Assembly (NCBI GenBank): GCA_016463225.1
Contig: JAEMRT010000041.1
Location: forward strand, 1 to 39,447
Origin: Sphingopyxis sp.
GTDB taxonomy: Bacteria > Pseudomonadota > Alphaproteobacteria > Sphingomonadales > Sphingomonadaceae
Direction: 5' to 3'
Length of the DNA: 39,447 nucleotides
Part shown: in pieces, positions 1 through 8,782 of the stretch
Position numbering within the stretch: position 1 is the stretch's first letter
Layout of the letters: the number at the start of each line of letters is the position of its first letter
Made by a program: the position numbers and the translations under genes
The notes under the pieces: model-generated
The model's database searches: none
Seen by the model: the letters and a program-made list of their open reading frames with translations, nothing else
What the model was told of the DNA's origin: nothing

Positions 1-329
1 GCTGCGGGCACAGGTGCCGGCGCTTCGACCTTGGCTTCGGGTGCCGCAGCGGCGGGAGCCGGTGCAGGAGCCGCGCTCGCCGCTTCGCCCTCACCCGTGA
101 TCGTAGCGATCACGGTGCCGACCTTCACATTGTCGGTGCCTTCGGCGACCAGAATCTGCGCGATCGTGCCTTCATCGATCGCTTCATATTCCATCGTCGC
201 CTTGTCGGTCTCGATCTCGGCGAGGATGTCGCCCGATTTGACCGTGTCGCCTTCCTTGACGAGCCATTTGGCGAGCGTGCCTTCTTCCATCGTCGGCGAC
301 AGCGCCGGCATCTTCAATTCGATGGCCAT
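1..329 (-). CDS. pdhB: Pyruvate dehydrogenase E1 component subunit beta, N-terminal part (runs off the left edge)
   Basis: Only the first 109 codons are in the window; the gene continues past base 1. The visible part is a lipoyl-attachment domain (residues 1-80) with the lipoylated lysine in the motif [10 protein letters not shown], followed by an Ala/Pro/Glu-rich flexible linker. A lipoyl domain fused to the N-terminus of E1 beta is the usual alphaproteobacterial arrangement. The ATG at 327-329 lies one base after the pdhA stop, so the two are translationally coupled. The product would pair with PdhA in the pyruvate dehydrogenase complex, converting pyruvate to acetyl-CoA. The same domain alone could begin an E2 protein (dihydrolipoyl acetyltransferase), but directly after pdhA the E1 beta reading is much more likely. 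The E1 beta catalytic domain itself is not visible. Confidence 0.85.
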   Translation of the reverse strand, partial: MAIELKMPALSPTMEEGTLAKWLVKEGDTVKSGDILAEIETDKATMEYEAIDEGTIAQILVAEGTDNVKVGTVIATITGEGEAASAAPAPAPAAAAPEAKVEAPAPVPA

Positions 330-330
330 C

Positions 331-1401
331 TCAATATTGCTCCACCAGCACGTCGGTATAAAGGTCAGGAAGATCCGGTTCGGGGGCGCTTTCGGCAAAG
401 TCGGCCGACTCCGCCACGATTGCGCGGATTTCCTTGTCGATATCCTTGAACTTCTCTTCGGTGATGCCCGCGTCGAGCATCACCTTTTTCAGATGTTCGA
501 GCGCATCGGACTTGTCGCGCACCGCCTGCACTTCCTCGCGGCTGCGATATTTTGCCGGGTCGGACATCGAATGGCCGCGGTAGCGATAGGTCTTGAGCTC
601 CATCAGCACCGGCCCCTTGCCCGCGCGCACCCATTCGAGCGCGGCTTCGGCGGCGCCGCGCACCGCGAGCACGTCCATGCCATCGACCTGCATGCCGGGG
701 ATGCGGAAGCTTTCGCCGCGGCGATAGAGCTGGTCTTCGGCCGACGAGCGGTTGACCGACGTGCCCATCGCATATTGGTTGTTCTCGATCACAAAGATGA
801 TCGGCAGCTTCCACAGCTCGGCCATGTTGAAGCTTTCATACACCTGCCCCTGGTTCGACGCGCCGTCGCCGAAATAGGACATCGCGACCCCGCCGTCGCC
901 GCGATATTTGTGCGCGAAGGCCAGCCCGGTACCGAGCGACACCTGCGCCCCGACGATACCGTGACCACCGTAGAATTTATGCTCGACGCTGAACATGTGC
1001 ATCGACCCGCCCTTGCCGCGCGAGATACCCGCGGCGCGGCCGGTCAGTTCGGCCATGATGACTTTGGGGTCGATGCCGTAAGCGAGCATGTGGCCGTGGT
1101 CGCGGTACCCGGTGATGACGCTGTCCTTGTCGCCGTCGAGCGCCGACTGCAACCCGACCGCGACGGCTTCCTGACCGATATACAAATGACAGAAACCGCC
1201 GATCAGCCCCAGCCCGTAAAGCTGCCCCGCCTTTTCCTCGAAACGGCGGATCAGCAGCATTTCGCGGTAGAATTTCTCCAGCTCTGCGGGCGTCGCGTCA
1301 TAGGGGACGGGATCGCGCGGCTGCTCGCGATTGCTCGCGGCGGCCGGGGTGGAGGCAGTCTTTTTCGGCGCGGCGGGTGCGCGCGCGGGTGCTTTGGCCA
1401 A
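331..1401 (-). CDS. pdhA: Pyruvate dehydrogenase E1 component subunit alpha
   Basis: 356 aa, normal length for bacterial E1 alpha. It carries the thiamine-diphosphate motif GDG...NN (GDGASNQG, then IENN about 30 residues later) and the C-terminal loop [11 protein letters not shown] typical of E1 alpha. The first 25 residues are Ala/Pro/Lys-rich and probably disordered. The only sensible start is a TTG at 1399-1401, with AAGGA about 8 bases upstream on the minus strand; no ATG precedes the conserved region. With PdhB it forms the alpha2-beta2 E1 enzyme that decarboxylates pyruvate in the cytoplasm. It lies downstream of eno and ftsB on the same strand but has its own likely promoter. Identification is secure; the non-ATG start is an inference. 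Confidence 0.96.
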   Translation of the reverse strand: MAKAPARAPAAPKKTASTPAAASNREQPRDPVPYDATPAELEKFYREMLLIRRFEEKAGQLYGLGLIGGFCHLYIGQEAVAVGLQSALDGDKDSVITGYRDHGHMLAYGIDPKVIMAELTGRAAGISRGKGGSMHMFSVEHKFYGGHGIVGAQVSLGTGLAFAHKYRGDGGVAMSYFGDGASNQGQVYESFNMAELWKLPIIFVIENNQYAMGTSVNRSSAEDQLYRRGESFRIPGMQVDGMDVLAVRGAAEAALEWVRAGKGPVLMELKTYRYRGHSMSDPAKYRSREEVQAVRDKSDALEHLKKVMLDAGITEEKFKDIDKEIRAIVAESADFAESAPEPDLPDLYTDVLVEQY

Positions 1402-1439
1402 GGCGGGTTCCTTTGCAGTTAGCCGTTACGGCAAGGCCC

Positions 1440-1468
1440 CTATAGGAGAGCGGATGTGGAGTTGGCAA
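1440..1468 (-). promoter_or_regulatory. Probable sigma-70 promoter of pdhA-pdhB
   Basis: On the minus strand, TTGCCA (1463-1468) is followed after exactly 17 bases by CTATAG (1440-1445), about 40 bases upstream of the pdhA start. Spacing is ideal and both hexamers are reasonable. This suggests the pdh genes can be transcribed separately from eno-ftsB. Confidence 0.5.
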
Positions 1469-1565
1469 CGCCCGGTTGGCGGAGCGTTTGATTACCTTAC
1501 GTATGCAGCAATTGCGCATGTTGCGCCGTCATGGCGAGCCCAGCGAAACAACGACGACGGAAGGG

Positions 1566-1889
1566 CTACTTCCCCTCGGGCTCCATCGGAATGATCACCT
1601 CATCAGGATGATAGGCGCCGAGCTTTTCGCGCACATATTCCTCGGCCAGATCAGGATCAACGCGGCGGCGGTCGAGCAGGTTGACGCGATTCTGAAGCTC
1701 GCCTTCCTTCTTGGCCAGCTCGCTCAGGATCACGCGCTTCTTTTCAACCGACTGGCCGTAATCGCCCCAGGCATAGAGCCCGGTCGGACCGAAAATGATG
1801 TAACCGATCATCGCCAGCACCGCGATCACCGCGACCGCGGGACCGGCGGCCCGGTTCATCGATTTGCGGAGTTTGTGGCGCTGCTGCAT
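1566..1889 (-). CDS. ftsB: Septum formation initiator family protein (FtsB / DivIC-like)
   Basis: 107 aa with the standard FtsB layout: short basic cytoplasmic N-terminus, one membrane helix at about residues 16-35, then a periplasmic coiled coil (about 45-75) with heptad-like hydrophobics, and a short tail containing YVREKLGAYHPDEVI. Homologues form the FtsQ-FtsB-FtsL subcomplex of the divisome and couple septal peptidoglycan synthesis to constriction. The start is the ATG at 1887-1889 with AAGGGG about 5 bases upstream. It sits 70 bases downstream of eno, an arrangement seen in many alphaproteobacteria. The family is confident; the symbol rests on family and context. Confidence 0.88.
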   Translation of the reverse strand: MQQRHKLRKSMNRAAGPAVAVIAVLAMIGYIIFGPTGLYAWGDYGQSVEKKRVILSELAKKEGELQNRVNLLDRRRVDPDLAEEYVREKLGAYHPDEVIIPMEPEGK

Positions 1890-1959
1890 CGCCGCCCCTT
1901 GAATCAGAGTTGATTCATGGCGTCAAGGCATCAGGTCACAGTTTTCCGCTGCTTTGCGC

Positions 1960-3363
<1,404 letters not shown>

Positions 3364-3435
3364 CTATATATTCAGGCAGGACCAAAGGGATGTTCGCCAA
3401 TGCGGCGCCCGACACAAGAAGAAGAGGACAACGCC

Positions 3436-3981
3436 ATGGCCAAAGCCGCTACTCCCGCGACCAAGAAAGTCGCTGCTCCGCGCCCCAAGGCACCCGCAAA
3501 GGCCGCCGCCACCAAGGCCGCGCCGGCGCGCAAGCCCGCGAGCGTGAAAGCCGCCAAGGATCATCCGATCCGCGACCAGCTGGTCGCGACGCGCGACACG
3601 ATCAAGTCGGAAGCGTCGAAAAAGGCTGCCTCGCTGAAGGGTGACGCGACGACGTTCGCCAATCAGGCGTCGGCCAAGGCGCGCGACGCCGCGACCAAGG
3701 GCAAGGGCAAGGCCGCCGATGCGGTCGGCAACCTCGCCAGGATGCTGGAAGACAGCGCCGGCACCGTCGATACCAAATTCGGCAAGCAATATGGCGACTA
3801 CGCCCGCTCCGCCGCAGCGACCGTCGCGGGCCTGGCCTCGACGCTCGACAAGAAGGATCTCGACGAGCTCGCCGCTTCGACCAAGGCCATGGTCAAGAAG
3901 AACCCCGCGATTGCGGTCGGCGCCGCGACGGTGATCGGCTTCGTGCTGGCCCGCATGCTCAAGGGCGGCTCGAACGATTGA
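3436..3981 (+). CDS. Lys/Ala-rich DUF883 (YqjD/ElaB)-like protein
   Basis: 181 aa. The first 45 residues are a lysine/alanine/proline-rich tail like those of histone H1-like proteins. The middle (50-155) is predicted helical and hydrophilic. The end (about 156-176, NPAIAVGAATVIGFVLARM) is a glycine-zipper membrane anchor as in DUF883 proteins such as E. coli YqjD and ElaB, which tether to the inner membrane by the C-terminus and have been linked to ribosome binding. Start chosen at the ATG at 3436, which has GAAGAGGA about 6 bases upstream, rather than the longer open frame. It heads a four-gene cluster with a holin-like protein next, as yqjD is followed by yqjE in E. coli. A phasin-like role is an alternative. 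Function here is unknown. Confidence 0.72.
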   Translation: MAKAATPATKKVAAPRPKAPAKAAATKAAPARKPASVKAAKDHPIRDQLVATRDTIKSEASKKAASLKGDATTFANQASAKARDAATKGKGKAADAVGNLARMLEDSAGTVDTKFGKQYGDYARSAAATVAGLASTLDKKDLDELAASTKAMVKKNPAIAVGAATVIGFVLARMLKGGSND

Positions 3982-3988
3982 CAAGGTC

Positions 3989-4453
3989 TTGGCCGCTTCC
4001 GATCCGAACACCCCGCCCCCGTCCGCCGCGCCGAGCTTTGACGGCATAAGCCACGGCTATGCGCCCGACGGGCCGCCGGTCGCGCCGCCGCCGGTGCCGC
4101 TCGAACAGATTGTCGGCGATGTCGTCGACAATCTGTCGGCGACCGCGCGGGCCGAGTTCGCGCTGATCGAGGCGCGCGGCGAACTGGCGTTGCATGGCGC
4201 CAGTCGCGCCGCGATCTGGGGCGGCGTTGCGGCGACGGCGGCGGGTGTGGCGTTGCTGGCGCTCGCCTTCGGTGCAATATTGGCGCTGTCGCCCCAAATC
4301 GGGCCGTTGCTGGCGACGTTGGTTGTCGTATTCGCGCTGCTGGTGGTTGCCGCACTCGCGGCGTGGCGCGCCCACGGTCACCATGGCGACATTCGCACCG
4401 CGCTGCGGCGCGACCTGACCAACGAGGGGTTCGACGATGCCGCGGACACGTAA
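3989..4453 (+). CDS. Holin superfamily III / YqjE-like membrane protein
   Basis: 154 aa. A proline-rich N-terminus (1-38) is followed by an amphipathic helix (VVDNLSATARAEFALIEARGEL) and two membrane helices at about 75-100 and 104-125, then a short cytoplasmic tail. This matches the phage holin family / YqjE group, small inner-membrane proteins whose 'holin' name reflects similarity, not shown lysis activity. The probable start is a TTG at 3989, 7 bases after the previous stop; AAGG lies only 2 bases before it, so the start is uncertain, though no in-frame ATG occurs before the conserved part. It overlaps the next gene by 17 bases, indicating translational coupling. There is no phage context. 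Confidence 0.7.
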   Translation: MAASDPNTPPPSAAPSFDGISHGYAPDGPPVAPPPVPLEQIVGDVVDNLSATARAEFALIEARGELALHGASRAAIWGGVAATAAGVALLALAFGAILALSPQIGPLLATLVVVFALLVVAALAAWRAHGHHGDIRTALRRDLTNEGFDDAADT

Positions 4454-4844
4454 CCGCCTGATCGCCGCCGCACGCCGCTCGATGCTCCAGCGCGCCGAAC
4501 TGCACCGCCGGCTCGACGTCGCCAAGGCAGCGTTGAAGCCCGGCGCACTCGTCGATCGCGGCAAATATCGCCTCAATGCCAAAGTCGACGATGCCGCGCA
4601 TGCTGTGCGCCGCGAGTTTCGCAACAACCGCCTGCCGATCGCGCTCGCGGCCGTGGCCGGGGTCGCGTGGCTGCTGCGTGAACCGATCAAGGAACATGCG
4701 CCGCGGCTGACGCGCAAGATTCAGGACATGGCGAACGCGATCACCGATCGCCTGCACCCCGCCGATGATACAGCCGACGAAATATATGCCGATGACGGCG
4801 AAACGATCGAACCAGTGGAGAATGACGATGAAGCCGTTCAGTGA
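4437..4844 (+). CDS. Small envelope protein, YqjK/DUF3618-like (uncertain)
   Basis: 135 aa. The N-terminal 60 residues are basic and helical (RNRLIAAARRSMLQRAELHRR); one short hydrophobic stretch at about 63-77 (LPIALAAVAGVAWLL) could span or dip into the membrane; the C-terminus (105-135) is strongly acidic (DDTADEIYADDGE). The start ATG overlaps the end of the holin-like gene by 17 bases and its own stop overlaps the next gene's start, so it belongs to the same transcript. Position after a YqjD-like and a YqjE-like protein suggests the YqjK slot, but sequence similarity to YqjK itself is not something I can show. Function unknown. Confidence 0.62.
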   Translation: MPRTRNRLIAAARRSMLQRAELHRRLDVAKAALKPGALVDRGKYRLNAKVDDAAHAVRREFRNNRLPIALAAVAGVAWLLREPIKEHAPRLTRKIQDMANAITDRLHPADDTADEIYADDGETIEPVENDDEAVQ

Positions 4845-5181
4845 AACCGCCAGCGACGCGCGCGCCAAAGCGAGTGAACTTGCCGAGAAAACCGCCGAAA
4901 ATGCGCGACTGACCGCCGAGGCGGCGAAGGCGCGGATTCAGGACGGCTATGGCCGCGCGCGCGCCGCGACCGAAGATTTCGCCCACAAAGCCAGCGAACA
5001 GGCAGGCGTCGCCCGCGAAGCCGCTGGCGAAGTGTATGAAAAGGGCAAGGTCCAAGCCAAGCGCGCGAACAGCAAGCTGAAGGAAGCGGCCGAAAAGCAG
5101 CCGATGGCGCTGGTCGCCGGGGCGATCGCGATCGGCGCGCTGCTCGGGTCTTTGCTGCCGAAGGGCCGCAAGGACGATTGA
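4828..5181 (+). CDS. Second DUF883/ElaB-like protein with C-terminal glycine zipper
   Basis: 117 aa. Residues 5-90 form a charged, alanine-rich amphipathic helix (repeated A-x-x-x-A spacing, likely coiled coil), followed by a C-terminal hydrophobic glycine zipper (GAIAIGALLGSLLPKG) of the DUF883 type. It overlaps the end of the previous gene. Two in-frame ATGs exist at 4822 and 4828; the GGAG at 4817-4820 is a proper distance only from the second, so 4828 is chosen. It probably anchors to the inner membrane by its C-terminus. A low-complexity helical protein of the apolipoprotein or LEA type is an alternative reading of the body. Function unknown. Confidence 0.68.
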   Translation: MKPFSETASDARAKASELAEKTAENARLTAEAAKARIQDGYGRARAATEDFAHKASEQAGVAREAAGEVYEKGKVQAKRANSKLKEAAEKQPMALVAGAIAIGALLGSLLPKGRKDD

Positions 5182-5250
5182 CCGGCTTGCCGTAGCGGCG
5201 CCGCGCTGTTAGGGGCCGCGCCTTCTCCCCTACCCGCAAGGACAGCAGCC

Positions 5251-5466
5251 ATGAGCAAATTGCATCTCGTGTTCGGTGGACGCGTCAGCGATCCGCAGGG
5301 CACCGACTTTGTCGACCTCCACAACCTCGACGTCGTCGGGCTGTTCCCCGATTACAAATCGGCGGAAAAGGCATGGCGCGCCGCGGCGCAGCGCACGGTC
5401 GACGATGCCGAAATGAAATATGTCGTCGTGCATCTGCACAAGCTGTTGCAGCCGGACGCGGAGTAA
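5251..5466 (+). CDS. DUF4170 domain-containing protein
   Basis: 71 aa. The whole protein matches the small alphaproteobacterial DUF4170 family: an N-terminal LVFGGRVSDPQG strand-turn, the central VDLHNLDVVGLFPDYKSAEKAWRAAA helix, and the C-terminal strand YVVVHLHKLL. AAGGA lies 10 bases before the ATG. It is cytoplasmic with no signal or membrane segment. In many alphaproteobacteria this gene is short and single; no function is established. It is 69 bases after the envelope cluster and is followed by a palindromic intergenic repeat that may end its transcript. Confidence 0.85.
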   Translation: MSKLHLVFGGRVSDPQGTDFVDLHNLDVVGLFPDYKSAEKAWRAAAQRTVDDAEMKYVVVHLHKLLQPDAE

Positions 5467-5474
5467 TCCGCCTC

Positions 5475-5557
5475 GTCATTGCGAGCGTAGCGAAGCGATC
5501 CAGAGCGGCCTACGCACGCGCTGGATTGCCGCGTCGCCTTCGGCTCCTCGCAATGAC
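5475..5557. repeat. Dispersed intergenic palindrome, GTCATTGCGAG family, copy A
   Basis: 83 bp. The left arm begins GTCATTGCGAGCGTAGCGAA and ends GATCCAG (5475-5503); the right arm begins CTGGATTGCC and ends CTCGCAATGAC (5521-5557). The arms are imperfect reverse complements, so the RNA would fold into a long hairpin. A second copy lies at 31699-31780 in the opposite orientation. This family is widespread between genes in sphingomonads and other proteobacteria. It sits between convergent genes, where it could act as a terminator. Confidence 0.85.
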
Positions 5558-5571
5558 CGATCAGCTAGAAC

Positions 5572-5850
5572 TTACCGGAAATTATCGGCGTAGGCCTGAA
5601 TCTTCAGCGTGCGAACGGGGGTCGTAACGACCTCGGCCTCAATGCCGTTGCGCTCTGCATAAGCCAGTGCTTCTTCGCTGCTCGCAAACCCCAGCCGCAG
5701 CTGACGCTGCGTATCGCCGCTGCCGGCCCAACCCATCAGCGGATCGGCCTGACGCGCTTCAGCGGGCGCATATTCCAGCATCCAGCGCTGCGTGCCGGCG
5801 CGCCCCGATTGCATCGCATTCTTGGGCTTCTGGAAAATACGCGCTTTCAT
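5572..5850 (-). CDS. NADH dehydrogenase accessory subunit, NDUFS4-like (ETC complex I conserved region)
   Basis: 92 aa. The sequence matches the ETC complex I subunit family, the bacterial counterpart of mitochondrial NDUFS4: N-terminal ARIFQKPKNAMQSGRAGTQ, then WMLEYAPAEARQADPLMGWAGSGDT split over two strands, then LRLGFASSEEALAYAERNG. In alphaproteobacteria it is a peripheral supernumerary subunit of respiratory complex I on the cytoplasmic side near the NADH-oxidising arm. No signal or membrane segment. The ATG at 5848-5850 starts at the conserved region. It lies 70 bases downstream of hrpB on the same strand and away from the nuo genes, which is usual for this gene. Confidence 0.9.
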   Translation of the reverse strand: MKARIFQKPKNAMQSGRAGTQRWMLEYAPAEARQADPLMGWAGSGDTQRQLRLGFASSEEALAYAERNGIEAEVVTTPVRTLKIQAYADNFR

Positions 5851-5920
5851 CGGGGCTGTCCTGCGTTGGTTGGGCTGACCGTGCCTTAGCGGCTTGGCGG
5901 CCTCGCGAAAAGGGCCAACG

Positions 5921-8383
5921 TCATGCCCCGTCGCGCCGCGCCTGCGCGGCCTTGGTCATCAGCGTTGGCCGCGCGGTAGCGGGATCGTCGGGCCAGCTGT
6001 GCTTGGGATAACGGCCGCGCATCTCGCGCGCCACATCGTGCCAGCTGCCGCCCCAGAAGCTGGCGAGGTCGCGCGTCGTCTGGATCGGCCGGTGCGCGGG
6101 CGAGGTCAGAGCGAGCACGAGCGGCACCGGCGGATCGCCGATCGTGGGGTGACGCGCCAGCCCGAACAGTTCCTGCACCCGCACACTGACCGTCGGCCCG
6201 CCGTCGGCGCCATAATCGATCGGATGGCGGCTGCCGACCGGGGTGAGGTAATCGGCGGGCGCGTGCTTTTCGAGCAACTGGCGCGCCGACCAGTCGAGCA
6301 GCCCCATCAGCGCGTCGGTCAGCTTGCGGTCGCCGATGTCGCGCAGACCCCGGCACCCGGCGAGCAGTGGCGCCAGCCAGATTTCAAGGCTGTCGGCAAG
6401 CGCCCCGGTCGACAAGGTATCGACCCCGGCAAAGGAAGCGCGCTGGCGCAGCGCCTGTGCCGTCGGTCCCCATGCGATCAGCCCCAGCCCCTTGGCGCGC
6501 GCCGCCGCCAGCCGCAGCGCGACGTCGTCCTCGACATTGTCGCTGCGCGCCGCCTGCCCGCTGGTCAGCGCGATCGCGCCGAGCCGCCGTTCGCGGCGAT
6601 GATCGACGCGGTCGCTGGCGACGTCGTAGCTGCTCGCGGCGTGGGCGACGATCCGGTCGGCGAAGATCGCCTCGACCTCGGCCTGTTCGATCGGCGCTGC
6701 GGCCAGAATGCGAACGCCAGCAGCGTGACCCTGCGCATCGGCAATCGCGAGCCATTCGCAACCGCCAAGCGGTTCGACCGGATCGATACGATAGGCGCGG
6801 CCGCCGACGCTGAGATATTCGCCGCGTTGTCCGGCGCGCTGGCGCGCGACGCGATCGGGCCAGGCCGTCGCAATCCAGCCGCCGATCGAGCGTGGTATCA
6901 CCCGGTCAGTCTCCGCCGCCAGTTTGTCACCGATGCTCGCCAACCGCCGTGCCAGCCGGACCGCGCCTTCGCTGCGGTCGCCGCGCTGCCCGCGCCAGCG
7001 TCCGAGCCGTGCCTCGACATCAACGCCGCGCCCGCCAAGCCCCGGTTCGGTGAGCAGCACCGCGAGCCGCCCCGCCATGTCGCCCTCCCCCGCGCGCGCC
7101 GCGTCGAGCAGCATATGCGCGAGCGGCACCGGCAATGGGATCGCGGCGAGCGCCTTGCCATGCGCGGTGATACGGCCGTCGTCGCCAAGCGCACCGATCG
7201 CCTGCAAGCGCGCTTTCGCGTCGGCAATCGCAGCAGGCGATGGGGGGTCGAGCCAACCCAACTGCCGCGGATCGATAATCCCCCAGCTCGCGCAATCGAG
7301 CACCACGGGCATCAGATCGTTTTCGTGAATTTCGGGCGGATCGAACGGCGGCATCCCCGCCGTCGCCGCGGCTTCCCACAGGCGATAGGCGACCCCCGGC
7401 TCCTGCCGCGCCGCGCGCCCGGCGCGCTGCGTCGCCGATGCCTGACTCGCGCGTTCGGTAACGAGGCGTGCGATCCCCGCGGCCTTGTCGAAGCGCGGCC
7501 GCCGCGACAGGCCCACGTCAATAACGATCCGCACCCCGTCGATGGTCAGGCTGGTCTCGGCGATGCTCGTCGCGAGGATCAACTTGCGCCCGCCATCGGG
7601 ATCGCGGACGAGCGCCTTGCGCTGGAGCGCCGGGTCGATCTGGCCGTGGAGGCGATGGACGACGAGCGGCAACCCCGATGCCTCGACCGCCGCCGCAGCG
7701 CGTTCGATGTCGGCGGCGCCGGGCAGGAAGGCCAGCATGTCGCCGTCGGCCTCATCGGCCAACGCTTGCCGTACCGCAACCAGCACGCTCGCCTCCAGCC
7801 GATCCTCGGCGCGGCGGCCGATATGGCGCAGATCGAGCGGGAAAATCTTGCCCTCGCTGCGCACCACCGGCGCATTGCCGAGCAGCGCCCCGAAGCGCGC
7901 GCCGTCGAGCGTCGCCGACATCGCGATCAGCCGCAGGTCGTCGCGCAGCCCCTGCTGGGCATCGATCGCCAGCGCGAGCGCGAAATCGCCGTCGAGGCTG
8001 CGTTCGTGGACTTCGTCGAACAGCACCGCCGACACGCCCGTGAGTTCGGGATCCGTGAGGATGCGGTTGCGAAACAGCCCCGGGGTCATCACCAGCAGCC
8101 GCGTCGCCGCCGACTGTTTGCTGTCGAGCCGCGTCGCATAGCCGACCTTTCCGCCTACGGGCTCACCCATCTCGTCAGCAATCCGCTCGGCGGCCGCGCG
8201 TGCTGCAAGCCGGCGCGGCGACAGCAGCCAGACATCGCCGCTGCACCACGGCTGAGCGAGCAGCGCGGGCGCAACGCGCGTCGTTTTGCCGGCCCCGGGG
8301 GGCGCCACCACCACCGCATTGGGTTTGAGTACCAGCGCCGCCATGATGTCGGGCAGAACCTGATCGATCGGAAGTGCCTGCAT
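5921..8383 (-). CDS. hrpB: ATP-dependent helicase HrpB
   Basis: 820 aa, full length for HrpB, a DEAH-like RNA helicase family protein of unclear physiological role. Motifs in order: Walker A APPGAGKTT near residue 30, DEVHERS (motif II), SATLD (motif III), and QRAGRAARQEPG (motif VI), followed by the long HrpB-specific C-terminal region that contains HPIDYGADGGPTVSVRVQE. The start ATG shares one base with the stop of the DUF1801 gene (TGATG), so translation is probably coupled. Cytoplasmic. Homologues appear widely in proteobacteria and the gene is often dispensable. Confidence 0.95.
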   Translation of the reverse strand: MQALPIDQVLPDIMAALVLKPNAVVVAPPGAGKTTRVAPALLAQPWCSGDVWLLSPRRLAARAAAERIADEMGEPVGGKVGYATRLDSKQSAATRLLVMTPGLFRNRILTDPELTGVSAVLFDEVHERSLDGDFALALAIDAQQGLRDDLRLIAMSATLDGARFGALLGNAPVVRSEGKIFPLDLRHIGRRAEDRLEASVLVAVRQALADEADGDMLAFLPGAADIERAAAAVEASGLPLVVHRLHGQIDPALQRKALVRDPDGGRKLILATSIAETSLTIDGVRIVIDVGLSRRPRFDKAAGIARLVTERASQASATQRAGRAARQEPGVAYRLWEAAATAGMPPFDPPEIHENDLMPVVLDCASWGIIDPRQLGWLDPPSPAAIADAKARLQAIGALGDDGRITAHGKALAAIPLPVPLAHMLLDAARAGEGDMAGRLAVLLTEPGLGGRGVDVEARLGRWRGQRGDRSEGAVRLARRLASIGDKLAAETDRVIPRSIGGWIATAWPDRVARQRAGQRGEYLSVGGRAYRIDPVEPLGGCEWLAIADAQGHAAGVRILAAAPIEQAEVEAIFADRIVAHAASSYDVASDRVDHRRERRLGAIALTSGQAARSDNVEDDVALRLAAARAKGLGLIAWGPTAQALRQRASFAGVDTLSTGALADSLEIWLAPLLAGCRGLRDIGDRKLTDALMGLLDWSARQLLEKHAPADYLTPVGSRHPIDYGADGGPTVSVRVQELFGLARHPTIGDPPVPLVLALTSPAHRPIQTTRDLASFWGGSWHDVAREMRGRYPKHSWPDDPATARPTLMTKAAQARRDGA

Positions 8384-8772
8384 CAGGTCCGTGCCGCGGG
8401 ATTGCCCAGTTCGGTGTTGAGGCGACAGGCCTCGGCGGCGAGGCGGGCGACCTGCTCCGCTATGACATCGGTCGCTTCGGTCAGCACCAGATTGCCGAGT
8501 TCATATTTGCCGCTCGCCTTGATCCGCGGTTCGAGCGTTCGCAGCCGCTTGCCGCGCCAGAAGCCGAGCAGGACGCGCTGTTCCTCAGCGCGGATCAGGA
8601 TGCATGGGCTGTTCGCCATAAAGACGAGGTTCGTCCATTTGATCGTTTCTTCGAAGGAGGCGGCGCTCAAGATCGCCGCACGCATCATTTCGGCACGGTC
8701 GCGCTGCCAGCCCGAAAGCGCAGCGATATAGGCGTCGGGTGTTTCCGCGACCGGACCCATTCCCATTGCCAT
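8383..8772 (-). CDS. DUF1801 domain-containing protein
   Basis: 129 aa. The conserved core of the DUF1801 (YdhG-like) fold is visible: an N-terminal helix (YIAALSGWQRDRAEMMRAAI), IKWTNLVFM with the conserved lysine-tryptophan, CILIRAEEQRVLLGFWRG, and a C-terminal helical half. These are small soluble proteins with a frataxin-like fold of unknown function. The start could be the ATG at 8772 or 8766. It lies 10 bases after the polyprenyl synthase stop and overlaps hrpB by one base, so the three likely form one operon. Confidence 0.85.
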   Translation of the reverse strand: MAMGMGPVAETPDAYIAALSGWQRDRAEMMRAAILSAASFEETIKWTNLVFMANSPCILIRAEEQRVLLGFWRGKRLRTLEPRIKASGKYELGNLVLTEATDVIAEQVARLAAEACRLNTELGNPAART

Positions 8773-8782
8773 TGCGCGCGGC

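Noticed and set aside
1525-1560. Short match CGTCATGGCGAGCCCAGCGAAA resembling the GTCATTGCGAG repeat
   Set aside because: It covers only the first part of one arm with several mismatches and no second arm. It may be a decayed remnant but cannot be distinguished from chance.
3989-4453. Holin-like protein as evidence of a prophage
   Set aside because: No lysin, capsid, tail or integrase genes are nearby, and the neighbours are the usual partners of the non-phage YqjE group.
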